64,000 nucleotides of DNA from Planctomycetota bacterium (GTDB lineage: Bacteria; Planctomycetota; Planctomycetia; Pirellulales; Pirellulaceae): positions 62,001 to 126,000 of the forward strand of contig JACNKX010000053.1 in assembly GCA_014381825.1 (NCBI GenBank), read 5' to 3'. A program made the position numbers and the translations under genes. Positions 1 through 7,800 of this stretch are shown one piece after another (the first letter of the stretch is position 1; each line of letters opens with the position of its first letter). The notes under the pieces were generated by a model that saw only the letters and a program-made list of their open reading frames with translations, made no database searches and was not told where the DNA came from.

Positions 1-251
1 GCCTCACGATCGGACTGTTGACTGACGATCGCTTGTCCGACCACTGGTTGGCCCGCACTGTCGACGACTTGCCCTGAAAGCATACCGCCAAGCGTAAGTT
101 CAACATCGTTGATGGTTCGTTGTATCGGTGAGCGAACAGGCGGTTGAACATTGCGGTTTGAATCCTCCGCTGCCAGATCTCGTACGGGTGTGACAGCGGT
201 CACCAATGTGAGAGACAAGACCAGCCAACACGTTCGTGCGTTTACTTTCAT
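1..251 (-). CDS. Secreted carboxypeptidase-regulatory-like domain protein (partial, cut by window edge)
   Basis: The reading frame starts at ATG 249-251 and runs off the left edge after 83 codons, so only the N-terminus is seen. It opens with a signal peptide (MKVNARTCWLVLSLTLVTAV), a linker, then a stretch VELTLGGMLSGQVVDSAGQP that matches the first strand of the CarboxypepD_reg-like fold in the three downstream paralogues (RDVALQPGGVLNGQV in the next one). Function is unknown; such domains are small beta-sandwiches usually found on exported proteins. It is the most upstream visible member as printed and the last in transcription order of a minus-strand array. Being partial, the C-terminal membrane helix cannot be checked. 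Confidence 0.75.
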   Translation of the reverse strand, partial: MKVNARTCWLVLSLTLVTAVTPVRDLAAEDSNRNVQPPVRSPIQRTINDVELTLGGMLSGQVVDSAGQPVVGQAIVSQQSDRE

Positions 252-424
252 GAACCCGCTCCATCGTAGTGCCAATGTCCGTTTGCGGCGGGAATAGCCG
301 CGATGAGTACGGACTTGCGTCTTTGCAAAGCTGTGTGCGGCGGGATCGTAGCGAAAAGCGGACTTCAGAAAAAGAGCAACTGCAGCAATTATTGAAGGCG
401 AATTGCGAGCTTCCGACAAGAAAC

Positions 425-456
425 GAAAAAAGGCCTCGCCGCAATGGCAAGGCCTT
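425..456 (-). terminator. Rho-independent terminator after the 485-979 gene
   Basis: Read on the minus strand, AAGGCCTTGCC pairs with GGCGAGGCCTT around a short loop and is followed by a run of T (the A-run at 425-431 on the plus strand). It lies about 30 bp after the stop codon of the gene at 485-979, the expected place for an intrinsic terminator, and separates that gene from the next paralogue. Confidence 0.75.
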
Positions 457-484
457 GTCTCTTCAGATATCTAATGTGGCTTGT

Positions 485-979
485 CTAGCTTGCGTCATCG
501 TCAACGGCCAGCGGAATCGCGATGGCTAAGGCGACAATCGCCGCTAGTACCCAAGGATTCGCGAGCCATCCGAAATGTCCGCCACCTTGGTGCAGACCAC
601 GAACGACGCGACTATCTTGTACTAGCATGACGCCTTGTTCCGCAACTGGTGGCGCAGTTCGCGGAGCCCAAGCGCGGTAGGCACCGCCACCTTGAGCGAG
701 GTGCAGTTCGTAGACTCCTGGTTCGAGACCGGTCAATACGAAGCGACCTTCCTTGTCTGTTTCCGTCACCGTTAGTGGTTTGCCCTTATAGACGACAGCA
801 ACTTTAGCTTGCCCCTGCGCTACCGCTTGTTCGTTGAGGACTTGCCCGTTCAGCACACCGCCAGGCTGTAACGCAACATCTCGAATGATTGGGCTCGCTG
901 CTTGTGCCATTTGCCCCGCAAGGAGCCCGATACATGCTAGCGTTACCGCGAATGCCTTGAGAGATTTTACCAGTTTCAT
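485..979 (-). CDS. Secreted/membrane-anchored carboxypeptidase-regulatory-like domain protein
   Basis: 164 residues. An N-terminal signal peptide (residues 1-27, ending AQA) precedes a beta-sandwich-like domain with the strand pattern GGVLNGQV, DKEGRFVLTGLEPGVYEL typical of CarboxypepD_reg-like folds. A conserved RAWAPRTAPP segment follows, then a hydrophobic helix (about 138-159) and the terminal Asp-Asp-Ala-Ser. The predicted topology is an exported domain held by a C-terminal membrane helix. It is one of four tandem relatives on the minus strand, separated from each by 200-290 bp, with its own terminator at 425-456. Role unknown: structural cell-surface or regulatory-domain protein is a guess. 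Start ATG at 979 is set by the signal peptide. Confidence 0.75.
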   Translation of the reverse strand: MKLVKSLKAFAVTLACIGLLAGQMAQAASPIIRDVALQPGGVLNGQVLNEQAVAQGQAKVAVVYKGKPLTVTETDKEGRFVLTGLEPGVYELHLAQGGGAYRAWAPRTAPPVAEQGVMLVQDSRVVRGLHQGGGHFGWLANPWVLAAIVALAIAIPLAVDDDAS

Positions 980-1192
980 TTCAAAATACCCTGTTCTGAA
1001 GAGATACGTCGGTTTGCATTCTTAGCATGAACATCATCGGATGGTTTCTTGCCTGGACTGAAGTTTTGTCGGAAAAGAAATCGAATATGCTCTGGCAAAT
1101 ATGTCGCCGATCCATTTCGGGGAAACTAGGGAATAGAGGCAGGTTGTATCCGTTCCCCCGACACACCTTTCACTCGGTGGATTTGCAGATTT

Positions 1193-1741
1193 CTAGCTGG
1201 CGTCGTCAAGGGTAACGGCGACGATCGTACCGATCAGGCCAAGTACGAGGAGGCCACCCAAGCCGATCTGGCCGAGGCTTAGACCACCCAGGTTGTGGTT
1301 GTGAATCAAGTCATGCAAATTGCCTTGCCCGCGGACTGTGAGATCGTTTGGAACCAAGAGGATGCCTTGTGATGCGGCGGGCGGTGCTGTTCGGTGCGCC
1401 CAAGCTCGCACGACACCGGTTGCCTTACCAGATGTAATGCCGTAGACCCCACCCGTCATTCCGGCGACTGCGAACCCGCCCTTCTCATCGGCCTTCACCA
1501 TCGTGATCGTTTCGCCGTCTTGAATTACTGAAACTGTTGCGCCAGCGTCCGGCACGCCATCTTTGTTGATGGCTTGTCCTTTCAGAACGCCCCCTGCACC
1601 AAGGGCCAGATCTCGCACGGTCTCCAATTGGCGCTTCGCGTTCGATTTCTCACCGGCATTTGTAATAGCAGGATGAGGTAGCAAGATCCCGAATGTTGCG
1701 GCTGCGACTGCAAACCCTCTCAGACATTTGATCAACTTCAT
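1193..1741 (-). CDS. Secreted/membrane-anchored carboxypeptidase-regulatory-like domain protein
   Basis: 182 residues from the ATG at 1741, chosen because MKLIKCLRGFAVAAATFGIL is a signal peptide aligning with MKLVKSLKAFAVTLACIGLL in the neighbour; an upstream in-frame start would add 15 unrelated residues. The order is signal peptide, linker, CarboxypepD_reg-like domain (GGVLKGQAINKDGVPDAGA, DEKGGFAVAGMTGGVYGI), a RAWAHRTAPPAASQG segment, a Gly/Leu-rich membrane helix and the ending Asp-Asp-Ala-Ser. It is a clear duplicate of the 485-979 gene but with a longer linker. Function unknown. No clear terminator was seen after it. Confidence 0.75.
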   Translation of the reverse strand: MKLIKCLRGFAVAAATFGILLPHPAITNAGEKSNAKRQLETVRDLALGAGGVLKGQAINKDGVPDAGATVSVIQDGETITMVKADEKGGFAVAGMTGGVYGITSGKATGVVRAWAHRTAPPAASQGILLVPNDLTVRGQGNLHDLIHNHNLGGLSLGQIGLGGLLVLGLIGTIVAVTLDDAS

Positions 1742-1954
1742 TACTAGAATCCTGTGTGCGTATGGGGCGTGGCGTAAGTCCGACACGACGGCGCATCTGC
1801 TCCGCGAGCGTACCTACAATCCGATCGACCTGTCACGACCCGTTTCATTAGAACGGCAGGACTATGTGGTAGAGTTGCCCTCGGTGCCCTATCTTCCCAA
1901 CACACATCGAAGGTGCTGCTAGGAGTGATGTTCGGCAGCTCTCAAGAAACGGAA

Positions 1955-1985
1955 AGCCCCACAGCTTTTTACAAACTGCGGGGCT
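1955..1985 (-). terminator. Terminator-like hairpin after the 2036-2551 gene
   Basis: AGCCCCGCAG and CTGTGGGGCT (minus-strand reading) form a 10-bp stem with one G-U pair around an 11-base A/T-rich loop, 50 bp past the stop of the gene at 2036-2551. The following T-tract is short (TTTCC), so efficiency is uncertain. Confidence 0.55.
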
Positions 1986-2035
1986 GCTTCGTAATTTCGA
2001 TCGATCGCCTGCTAGCGTGACGCGACGTTAAGACG

Positions 2036-2551
2036 TTAACTAGCGTCGTCCTTGATGTTGTAGCCGATGATCCCGCCGATGACGCCAGCCACGGCCAGTA
2101 GTCCACCCACGAGGATCGGATGATCCCATTGTGGCAGATGATCTCCATGCATGCCACGAACGACTCTCGACTGATGGGAAACCAATCGAAGCTCGGAAGT
2201 CGCAGAGGGTGGTGCTGCACCGTCAGACCAAAGGCGGAGGGCGCGTTGCGTTTCGCCAGCGAAGATGGAATACACGCCCGGTTGTAAACCCGTCACAACG
2301 AACTTGCCGTCAGATCCAACGATTGCTCTTGCGACTAGTTCTCCGTTTGCCGTCATTGAAATCGTTTCACCAGCAGCTCCCCTTCCCTGGGCCGAGATCA
2401 GCGAGCCGTGCAATGTGCCTCCTTGCTGAAGCGCCACGTCGCGAATCGGCGTGTTGGGAATGCGACCGCCCGCAATTGTCATCTGCGGCATCAACAAACC
2501 GATCGTCGCGCCTAAGATCATGCACCGTCGTACTTGTGCTAGCAATTTCAT
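2036..2551 (-). CDS. Secreted/membrane-anchored carboxypeptidase-regulatory-like domain protein
   Basis: 171 residues from the ATG at 2551; the frame is open 34 codons further but the signal peptide (MKLLAQVRRCMILGATIGLL) and the alignment to its two neighbours fix this start. It carries a CarboxypepD_reg-like domain (QQGGTLHGSLISAQGRGAAG, GSDGKFVVTGLQPGVYSI), then RLWSDGAAPPSATSE, a VVRG motif, a Gly-rich membrane helix (about 145-166) and the ending Asp-Asp-Ala-Ser shared with the other complete members. It is the first gene of the array in transcription order and lies about 30 bp after the DUF1570 gene end, so could share its transcript. Function unknown. Confidence 0.75.
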   Translation of the reverse strand: MKLLAQVRRCMILGATIGLLMPQMTIAGGRIPNTPIRDVALQQGGTLHGSLISAQGRGAAGETISMTANGELVARAIVGSDGKFVVTGLQPGVYSIFAGETQRALRLWSDGAAPPSATSELRLVSHQSRVVRGMHGDHLPQWDHPILVGGLLAVAGVIGGIIGYNIKDDAS

Positions 2552-2582
2552 GATTCTGTTCCTCCGTGGTAATTCGTTTAGT

Positions 2583-3371
2583 CTATTTCCAGTTTCGAAA
2601 ATGTTCGCGAAAGCGCAATTCAAGATCAGGAATTCGTTGTTGAAGTCGATCACTTAAGACTCCTGGTGGTGACAGCGATCGAATGGCAGTCAGGAACGAT
2701 ACCAGTTCATCGTGAGCCTCTGCCGGTCCGTGTAGCATAAAGTGAACCCATGCCCAAGCGTGTCGATACTCCGTCGCGCCCATCTTGGACAGACTTCCGA
2801 TTCGTTCCAGTTCTGCGAGATCAGGTGTCTGCCCGAATCGCGCGGCCCAAGTCACTTTGCTCAGATGTGGATTGCTGTGTGCTCGTTCCGACGCGGTGAC
2901 CTCGAAGTATTCCGCTAGTCCTTCGTCCAACCAAAGTGGCACGACCGGCAGTGATGCGTGCAGTAGTGCGTGCGTGCTCTCGTGTCGTACGTCGGTTTCA
3001 AAGTCGTTGTTCAGAAAGGCGAAAACCATTCCCGGTCCCTGTTCCTTGATGAACAATGCTCGCCGGAAGGGCACATCAGGAAAGTGTAAACGTAGATACT
3101 CCGCGTAAGTTCCCTTCTGTTCAAAGAGAAACAAGTGAATCGACTCGCTCGCGGGCGGCACGCGCAGTTGTCGCGTTAGATCTTGCTGAAGCGTCGCCAT
3201 CTGTCCCAATAATTGCTCGAACCGATCAAGCTCGAAGTTCGCATGGCAGTGAAAAACGCCGGCAGAATGTTCATCGGGCCAGCGCGTTTCCGCGCACAAA
3301 TCAGATGTGATGTTGCCAAGCAATATGAGCGACAGGCTCAGACTTGGTAACGATGTTGCGGAACAAGCCAT
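2583..3371 (-). CDS. DUF1570 family secreted zinc-metallopeptidase-like protein
   Basis: 262 residues from ATG 3371, which gives a good signal peptide (hydrophobic to about residue 20) and sits 10 bp after the stop of the CpsB-like gene. Residues 130-134 are HESTH, an HExxH zinc site, followed 12 residues later by LWLDEGLAEYFE, whose Glu150 is the expected third ligand of gluzincin (peptidase MA-like) folds. Family members in planctomycetes are annotated DUF1570; activity and substrate are not established. The arrangement with the phosphatase suggests an operon, so a cell-envelope role is inferred. A longer in-frame start upstream lies inside the CpsB-like gene and was rejected. Confidence 0.8.
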   Translation of the reverse strand: MACSATSLPSLSLSLILLGNITSDLCAETRWPDEHSAGVFHCHANFELDRFEQLLGQMATLQQDLTRQLRVPPASESIHLFLFEQKGTYAEYLRLHFPDVPFRRALFIKEQGPGMVFAFLNNDFETDVRHESTHALLHASLPVVPLWLDEGLAEYFEVTASERAHSNPHLSKVTWAARFGQTPDLAELERIGSLSKMGATEYRHAWAWVHFMLHGPAEAHDELVSFLTAIRSLSPPGVLSDRLQQRIPDLELRFREHFRNWK

Positions 3372-3381
3372 GAGATACAAC

Positions 3382-4182
3382 TCAACCCGCCTTTCGCCAG
3401 CCGAACCAGCTAGCAAGCACGCCACGCCGCGGCTTACGACGAATCGCTTCGACATCTTCACCGGCTGCTATCGCAGCCGGATTGTGACAACATAGGTCAA
3501 ACGCGGTTTCTTCACCGACGATCTCTGCGGCATGTTGAAACGCCCGGCCAAGTAGCGGACGACGAGCGCGAGGTCCATGTGCGTCGGTAGCGAGAAAGTG
3601 AACAAGCCCTTCGTTTAACATCCACTCAGCCATATCCAGGCTGTTTGGCCCGAACGTGCCCGTCAAACTGCCTGCTGTCACTTGCATTAGACACCCGTAA
3701 TCGACCAGCGTTTCAACAATTGACGGTTGTTTCAGTAGTCCTTGGTTTCGCTCTGGGTGCGAAAGTATTCCGACCATCCCCGCTCGCCCAAGATCGTCAA
3801 GTACCGGTTCGAGCGGAAAGTACATTTCGTGAGGTAATTCAAGCAGGACATGACGACCGTGATCACCCAGCGTTAGGACGCTACCACACTTAAGCCCCTC
3901 AATCATTCCGTTGTCGATGCGAACGTCGGCTCCGGGAAGTACTCTTAGCGCGATGTCGTGTGCGTCAAGTTCTTGCTGAAGTTCGTCCGTGCGATGGCGG
4001 ATCATGTCGCCAGAGTTGTGTGCGTAGCCGCCGAGTTGATGAGGCGTGACGACGATCGTTTCAAAACCGTCCGCGACTGCCATGCGAGCCATCGCCAAAG
4101 ACTCTTGCCACGACTTCGCACCATCGTCGATACCGGGAATCAAGTGACAGTGAATGTCGACGAACGCCTCGCGCTGTTGCAC
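3382..4182 (-). CDS. CpsB/YwqE-type PHP-fold tyrosine-protein phosphatase
   Basis: 266 residues. VDIHCHLIPGIDDGA at residues 8-22 is the N-terminal metal motif of the PHP-fold tyrosine phosphatases (CpsB, Wzb-analog YwqE), followed by TPH (residues 46-48), LSHPERN and ATDAHG, all metal-binding motifs of this family. The length matches the usual 240-260 residues. These enzymes remove phosphate from the tyrosine-rich tail of capsule/exopolysaccharide chain-length kinases; no such kinase gene is seen here. The start is ATG 4182 and the stop lies 10 bp before the DUF1570 start, so the two are probably cotranscribed. Confidence 0.9.
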   Translation of the reverse strand: MQQREAFVDIHCHLIPGIDDGAKSWQESLAMARMAVADGFETIVVTPHQLGGYAHNSGDMIRHRTDELQQELDAHDIALRVLPGADVRIDNGMIEGLKCGSVLTLGDHGRHVLLELPHEMYFPLEPVLDDLGRAGMVGILSHPERNQGLLKQPSIVETLVDYGCLMQVTAGSLTGTFGPNSLDMAEWMLNEGLVHFLATDAHGPRARRPLLGRAFQHAAEIVGEETAFDLCCHNPAAIAAGEDVEAIRRKPRRGVLASWFGWRKAG

Positions 4183-4524
4183 GATTCACCTCATTGTCTG
4201 GCCAGTGTCTTGCCGAGCTTAGGTTTCGGAAAAAAACTAGTGGTGACGAGAATTGTCCAAGCGCAGATCGCGCACGTTAAAGAAAAGCCGAACTTTCGAG
4301 TGGCGGAGTATAGTGAGAAGCCATTTGGCGTCAAGACAAATCACTGATACTCGATGTATTGAATCCGGCGCGATCCATCTAAGCTAGCGAGCTGCAATTG
4401 ACCGTCTGCAACGACCTATGTATCGTGAGCTATCGTCGCCGACATGGCTTGGGCAGATGGTGGCGAGTGGCCGACATGGCCGATTGATTCGACTTCCCGC
4501 TCACCCAGGTAAAACCCGGCTCTT
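4183..4524. other. Divergent intergenic region
   Basis: This 342-bp stretch lies between the divergent CpsB-like and FabH-like genes and must hold both promoters. Apart from the promoter candidate at 4398-4426, I see no open frame with coding character, no repeat and no recognisable RNA. Confidence 0.5.
4398..4426 (+). promoter_or_regulatory. Candidate sigma-70 promoter for the FabH-like gene
   Basis: TTGACC at 4398-4403 and TATCGT at 4421-4426 are separated by 17 bp, fitting a vegetative promoter about 100 bp before the GTG start at 4525. This is a pattern match only; planctomycete promoter rules are less certain. Confidence 0.3.
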
Positions 4525-5520
4525 GTGAAATACGCAGCGATCGGACCGATTTCCGTCCATCTGCCCGAGAAGGTAGAAACCAACGATCAACTCAAGGCCG
4601 AGTTTCCCAGTTGGGATCTCGATCTGATCTATTCGAAGACCGGGATCGCTCAGCGACATATTGCGGCTGCAGACGAGTGTGCATCGGATTTGGGGGTCGC
4701 CGCGGCAAAGAAACTGTTCGCGGCGAATGAAATCGATCCACAGAGTATCGATTTTCTGCTGCTGTGCACTCAGACGCCCGACTATCCGCTGCCAACGACA
4801 GCGTGCCTGATGCAAGATCGATTGGGGTTGCCCACTTCGGCTGGTGCCATCGACTTCAATCTAGGGTGTTCCGGATTCGTATACGGTCTGTCGCTAGCGG
4901 ATGGGTTGATTCGTAGTGGAGCTGCGAAGAGAGTGCTTTTGGTCACGGCCGAGACGTACTCGAAGTATATTCATCCAACCGATCGCAGCTTGCGAACGAT
5001 TTTTGGCGACGGAGCTACCGCGACTTTGCTTGAAGCGAGTGACGAGCCATCCTTGTCCGCGTTTCAGTTTGGAACCGATGGTAGCGGGGCCGATACGCTT
5101 CTCGTCACGAAAGGTGGCGCTCGCCCGCAAGAGGACGCTCACAAGCCTCGGCATCGGCATCGCTGGCCGAGCGATCTTTATATGGATGGTCCGAGTCTGA
5201 TCAACTTTACTGTCGGCGCGATTCCAAAATTGGTCGACAACATTCTCGGTGCTGCCGAGTTGACGAAGGAGGACATCGGGCTGTATCTCCTCCATCAAGC
5301 GACCTACAAAATGTTGGATCAGCTTCAGGATCGACTTGGGCTCACCGAGGAGCGCATGCCCGTCGTATTGCAAGACTACGGAAACACGGTGTCGTCAACG
5401 ATTCCAATTGTGATTCACGACATGCGTGCCGCAGGTCGGTTGCACTTAGCGTCGCCAAATATGTTAGTGGGATTTGGCGTGGGCTGGTCGTGGGCTGGCT
5501 GTATCTGGCGAGGCATTTAG
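4525..5520 (+). CDS. 3-oxoacyl-ACP synthase III family protein (FabH-like)
   Basis: 331 residues starting at GTG 4525. The thiolase-fold Cys-His-Asn triad is complete: Cys115 in FNLGCSGFVYGL, His257 in LYLLHQAT, and Asn287 in DYGNTVSS. FabH enzymes start fatty acid chains by condensing acyl-CoA with malonyl-ACP; close relatives instead make specialised acyl chains. There are no fatty acid genes nearby, so whether this is the primary FabH or a paralogue cannot be decided here. The length is normal. The gene stands alone on the plus strand. The Shine-Dalgarno is weak, and no better in-frame start gives the conserved N-terminus. Confidence 0.88.
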   Translation: MKYAAIGPISVHLPEKVETNDQLKAEFPSWDLDLIYSKTGIAQRHIAAADECASDLGVAAAKKLFAANEIDPQSIDFLLLCTQTPDYPLPTTACLMQDRLGLPTSAGAIDFNLGCSGFVYGLSLADGLIRSGAAKRVLLVTAETYSKYIHPTDRSLRTIFGDGATATLLEASDEPSLSAFQFGTDGSGADTLLVTKGGARPQEDAHKPRHRHRWPSDLYMDGPSLINFTVGAIPKLVDNILGAAELTKEDIGLYLLHQATYKMLDQLQDRLGLTEERMPVVLQDYGNTVSSTIPIVIHDMRAAGRLHLASPNMLVGFGVGWSWAGCIWRGI

Positions 5521-5546
5521 CGGAAGGCGAAGTGAGGGGAAACGCT

Positions 5547-5714
5547 TCACTTGGCGCGAACTGCTCCACCTAGCAATCGACCGCGGGCGAAGAATCTCGA
5601 GCAACATTCGTGGCAGCGAGCTTTGACGAGGAACAGTCTAACCAGAAACGGTAGTGTCCGATTTCCGCTACGGCTTTGGTATAGGTGAGGTGAGTCACAT
5701 CGTGGACACCGCAC
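5547..5714 (-). CDS. Small two-CxxC zinc-ribbon protein
   Basis: 55 residues from GTG 5714, chosen because a GGAG Shine-Dalgarno sits 7 nt upstream and the protein then begins directly VRCPRCDSPHLYQS. Two cysteine pairs, CPRC near the start and CHEC about 35 residues on, flank a hydrophobic stretch (LPFLVRLFLVK) and make a classic zinc ribbon with a short linker. Small proteins of this layout are common in planctomycetes, with no known function. A longer reading upstream exists but lacks the ribbon context. It is divergent from the YqgE gene. The call rests on the motif and ribosome site. Confidence 0.55.
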   Translation of the reverse strand: MRCPRCDSPHLYQSRSGNRTLPFLVRLFLVKARCHECCSRFFARGRLLGGAVRAK

Positions 5715-5875
5715 GGCTCTGCTCCAATTGGTTAAGGTTCTTTTCTGTAGACGCCTCTCCTGTTTGTCTTCGACCCGGCAAACTTTGGGCTCAAACATTC
5801 TGCGAGCTCGTGTATTGCGTTACCTGTCGTGTATAATCGGTGCATCCGCATTCCGCGCCGTGACCGGAGCTTCCT

Positions 5876-6427
5876 ATGGTATCGCTGCAAGGCCAGTTTT
5901 TGATCGCCTCACCCCATCTGGACGATCCCCACTTTCTGCGAGCTGTCGTGCTGATGGTTCAGCACGACGACGAAGGTGCGTTTGGATTGATGCTAAATCG
6001 TCAGTTCGAGCGGCAATTGGCTGACGTCTTGACCCCAGAATTCGGCGAAGAGTGGAATTGCGAAATGCCTGTGTACGTTGGTGGGCCGGTGCCTGGACCA
6101 CTTATTGCCATCCATAACAGCGAGGAGTACGCCGAGCAGTCGATCATTCCAGGCGTGTTCCTGTCTGCGAGGCGCGAAGCGATGGATGCGTTAATTCAGG
6201 AGCCCTTTTGCGATCTGCGAGTCTTTCACGGTTATTCCGGCTGGGGCGCGGGTCAGTTGGAAGATGAACTCGAAGCAGGGGGATGGCTTGTTGCCTCAGC
6301 GAGTGCCGAAGATATCTTCAGCGATGTCGATGAGCTTTGGGGACGCATTGCGAGCCGGATCAATCTCGACATTTTGACCGACTCGACGAACCTAAAGCAT
6401 GTTCCCGACGATCCGACTTGGAACTGA
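5876..6427 (+). CDS. YqgE/AlgH family protein
   Basis: 183 residues, the usual family length. Near the N-terminus it has GQFLIASPHLDDPHFLRAVV and GAFGLMLNR, then VYVGGPV and RVFHGYSGWGAGQLEDEL, the hallmark blocks of the YqgE/AlgH (DUF179) family. Members are soluble proteins once linked to alginate transcription in Pseudomonas, but the molecular activity is unproven. It is monocistronic, followed by a pair of inverted hairpin repeats (6434-6459 and 6525-6548). Confidence 0.92.
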   Translation: MVSLQGQFLIASPHLDDPHFLRAVVLMVQHDDEGAFGLMLNRQFERQLADVLTPEFGEEWNCEMPVYVGGPVPGPLIAIHNSEEYAEQSIIPGVFLSARREAMDALIQEPFCDLRVFHGYSGWGAGQLEDELEAGGWLVASASAEDIFSDVDELWGRIASRINLDILTDSTNLKHVPDDPTWN

Positions 6428-6433
6428 AAATCA

Positions 6434-6459
6434 TAGCCATCACTCTCCCGTGTGATGAG
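6434..6459 (+). repeat. Dispersed palindromic repeat, GTAGCCATCAC family, copy A
   Basis: TAGCCATCAC, an 8-nt loop and GTGATGAG form a CATCAC/GTGATG hairpin. The same layout recurs at 6525-6548 (opposite strand), 39281-39308 and 63959-63986. Copies A and B face each other 65 bp apart just after YqgE. Confidence 0.6.
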
Positions 6460-6524
6460 TTCCGCGAACTGGCGACGACCGGACTAAACATATTAATAGA
6501 TTAAACTATGGTGGCTAAGAGGCT

Positions 6525-6548
6525 AATCACTCGGAGAGTGATGGCTAC
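6525..6548 (-). repeat. Dispersed palindromic repeat, GTAGCCATCAC family, copy B
   Basis: On the minus strand this reads GTAGCCATCAC, a 7-nt loop and GTGATT. It is inverted relative to copy A, so the pair with its 65-bp AT-rich spacer has the architecture of a small REPIN/MITE-like element. It ends 4 bp before the stop codon of the M24 peptidase gene, where it may act as its terminator. Confidence 0.6.
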
Positions 6549-6552
6549 ATTG

Positions 6553-7656
6553 CTACAACTCTAACGGGAACGGCGTTAGTAACTCGACGCCGTCGGCTGT
6601 CACGCGATAATTGTTCTCGATTCGCATGCCAGCTCGCAATTCGGGTGCATAAAGGCCAGGCTCCGCAGTGAATACATCACCCTCCTCGAACGTATCGTCC
6701 CAATTTGGATTCAGGTGTGGTGCTTCGTGCGGAAACAAACCAATGCCGTGTCCGAGGTGATGGTTGAAGACACCGAGTGGTGCTTCGTCAAGGATCGTCT
6801 GCGCTTCGCGAAATAACTCTTGCGCATTCTTGCCTGGCTTCACGGATCGCTCAACGTGCTCGAAGACCTTCATAATGTAACTCCAAGCTTCCTGCTGTTG
6901 CTCGTTGGCCTCGGTCACAGCGATCGAGCGACAGTTGTCGGCGAAGTAGCCGCGGAACGCCGGACCTAGATCGAGAATATAGAGTTCACCTGGTTCGGCC
7001 GCGCGACCGTTGCGTGGTGGGCCACCACGTGAACCGCATTGGTAGTCGTTGCCAGTTCCCGTCAGCATCTCGCCGAACTCATCGACTGCGGCGGCTTGCA
7101 GCTGATTGAACACTTCCAGTTCAGTAATGCCAGAGCGGATGATCTCCCGCGCTCGTTCATACATCTTGCCCGTTCCGGCGATTGCTTTACGAATGCGACT
7201 TAACTCGTCAGGATCTTTGCGGCGGCGGAGTCGGTAGAGCGTCGGTTCGATGTCGACGAGTTCTCGCGCTTCGAAATCGCTGTGGTGCCCGAAGCTAGAA
7301 AACTCAACGCCGAGGCATTTGCTGTTCAGCGTCTTTCCAATGCTCTGCCCCAGGACCTCCATGCAAACTTGCCGCTGGTCGTTACGCAAAGTCGAGTGCC
7401 ATTGAGCTTCATAAGTGACCACTTCATCAGCAGCTGCATCCAATTCTGGTTTCTTTGGTGCAGCAAGCGTGAGATGGCCGTCAGCTCGAATTGCCGCCGC
7501 CGCTTGCATGACCCATGGGAAGCGGGGGCCAGCTAGCCACTGAACATGTTCCGTCTGCGTCACGACGACCGAATCAATGTGATTCTCATGCATGTGATTG
7601 AGCAGCCGCTGTTGGCGGCTTCGGCACGCATCGATATCTGTTTCGTAGTTGCTCAT
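6553..7656 (-). CDS. M24 family Xaa-Pro peptidase
   Basis: 367 residues from ATG 7656, which has an AGGAAG ribosome site 5-6 nt upstream; the frame stays open 117 codons further but this is unrelated sequence. An N-terminal creatinase-like domain precedes the pita-bread domain carrying all five metal ligands: the two Asp in ILDLGPAFRGYFADN, His in HHLGHGIGLFPHE, Glu in FTAEPGLY, and Glu in MRIENNYRV. Such enzymes (aminopeptidase P/prolidase) cleave Xaa-Pro bonds in peptides, in the cytoplasm. No signal peptide is seen. It is divergent from the phosphatase gene at 7801. Confidence 0.9.
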   Translation of the reverse strand: MSNYETDIDACRSRQQRLLNHMHENHIDSVVVTQTEHVQWLAGPRFPWVMQAAAAIRADGHLTLAAPKKPELDAAADEVVTYEAQWHSTLRNDQRQVCMEVLGQSIGKTLNSKCLGVEFSSFGHHSDFEARELVDIEPTLYRLRRRKDPDELSRIRKAIAGTGKMYERAREIIRSGITELEVFNQLQAAAVDEFGEMLTGTGNDYQCGSRGGPPRNGRAAEPGELYILDLGPAFRGYFADNCRSIAVTEANEQQQEAWSYIMKVFEHVERSVKPGKNAQELFREAQTILDEAPLGVFNHHLGHGIGLFPHEAPHLNPNWDDTFEEGDVFTAEPGLYAPELRAGMRIENNYRVTADGVELLTPFPLEL

Positions 7657-7800
7657 CGAACTTCCTTCGAGAAACGGGATATTCGACGAACGTATCTCGA
7701 AACACGGCTCAGTTCTAGCCCCACCCCGTACGAGTTCCCTTCCTTGCGATCCGGTCGAGTTTGACTTACTGTATTTCGCTATCTGTGGAGAGAAAGACTT

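Noticed and set aside
4894-5373. A 159-codon frame antisense to the FabH-like gene
   Set aside because: The FabH-like frame has the full catalytic triad; this frame is an antisense artefact.
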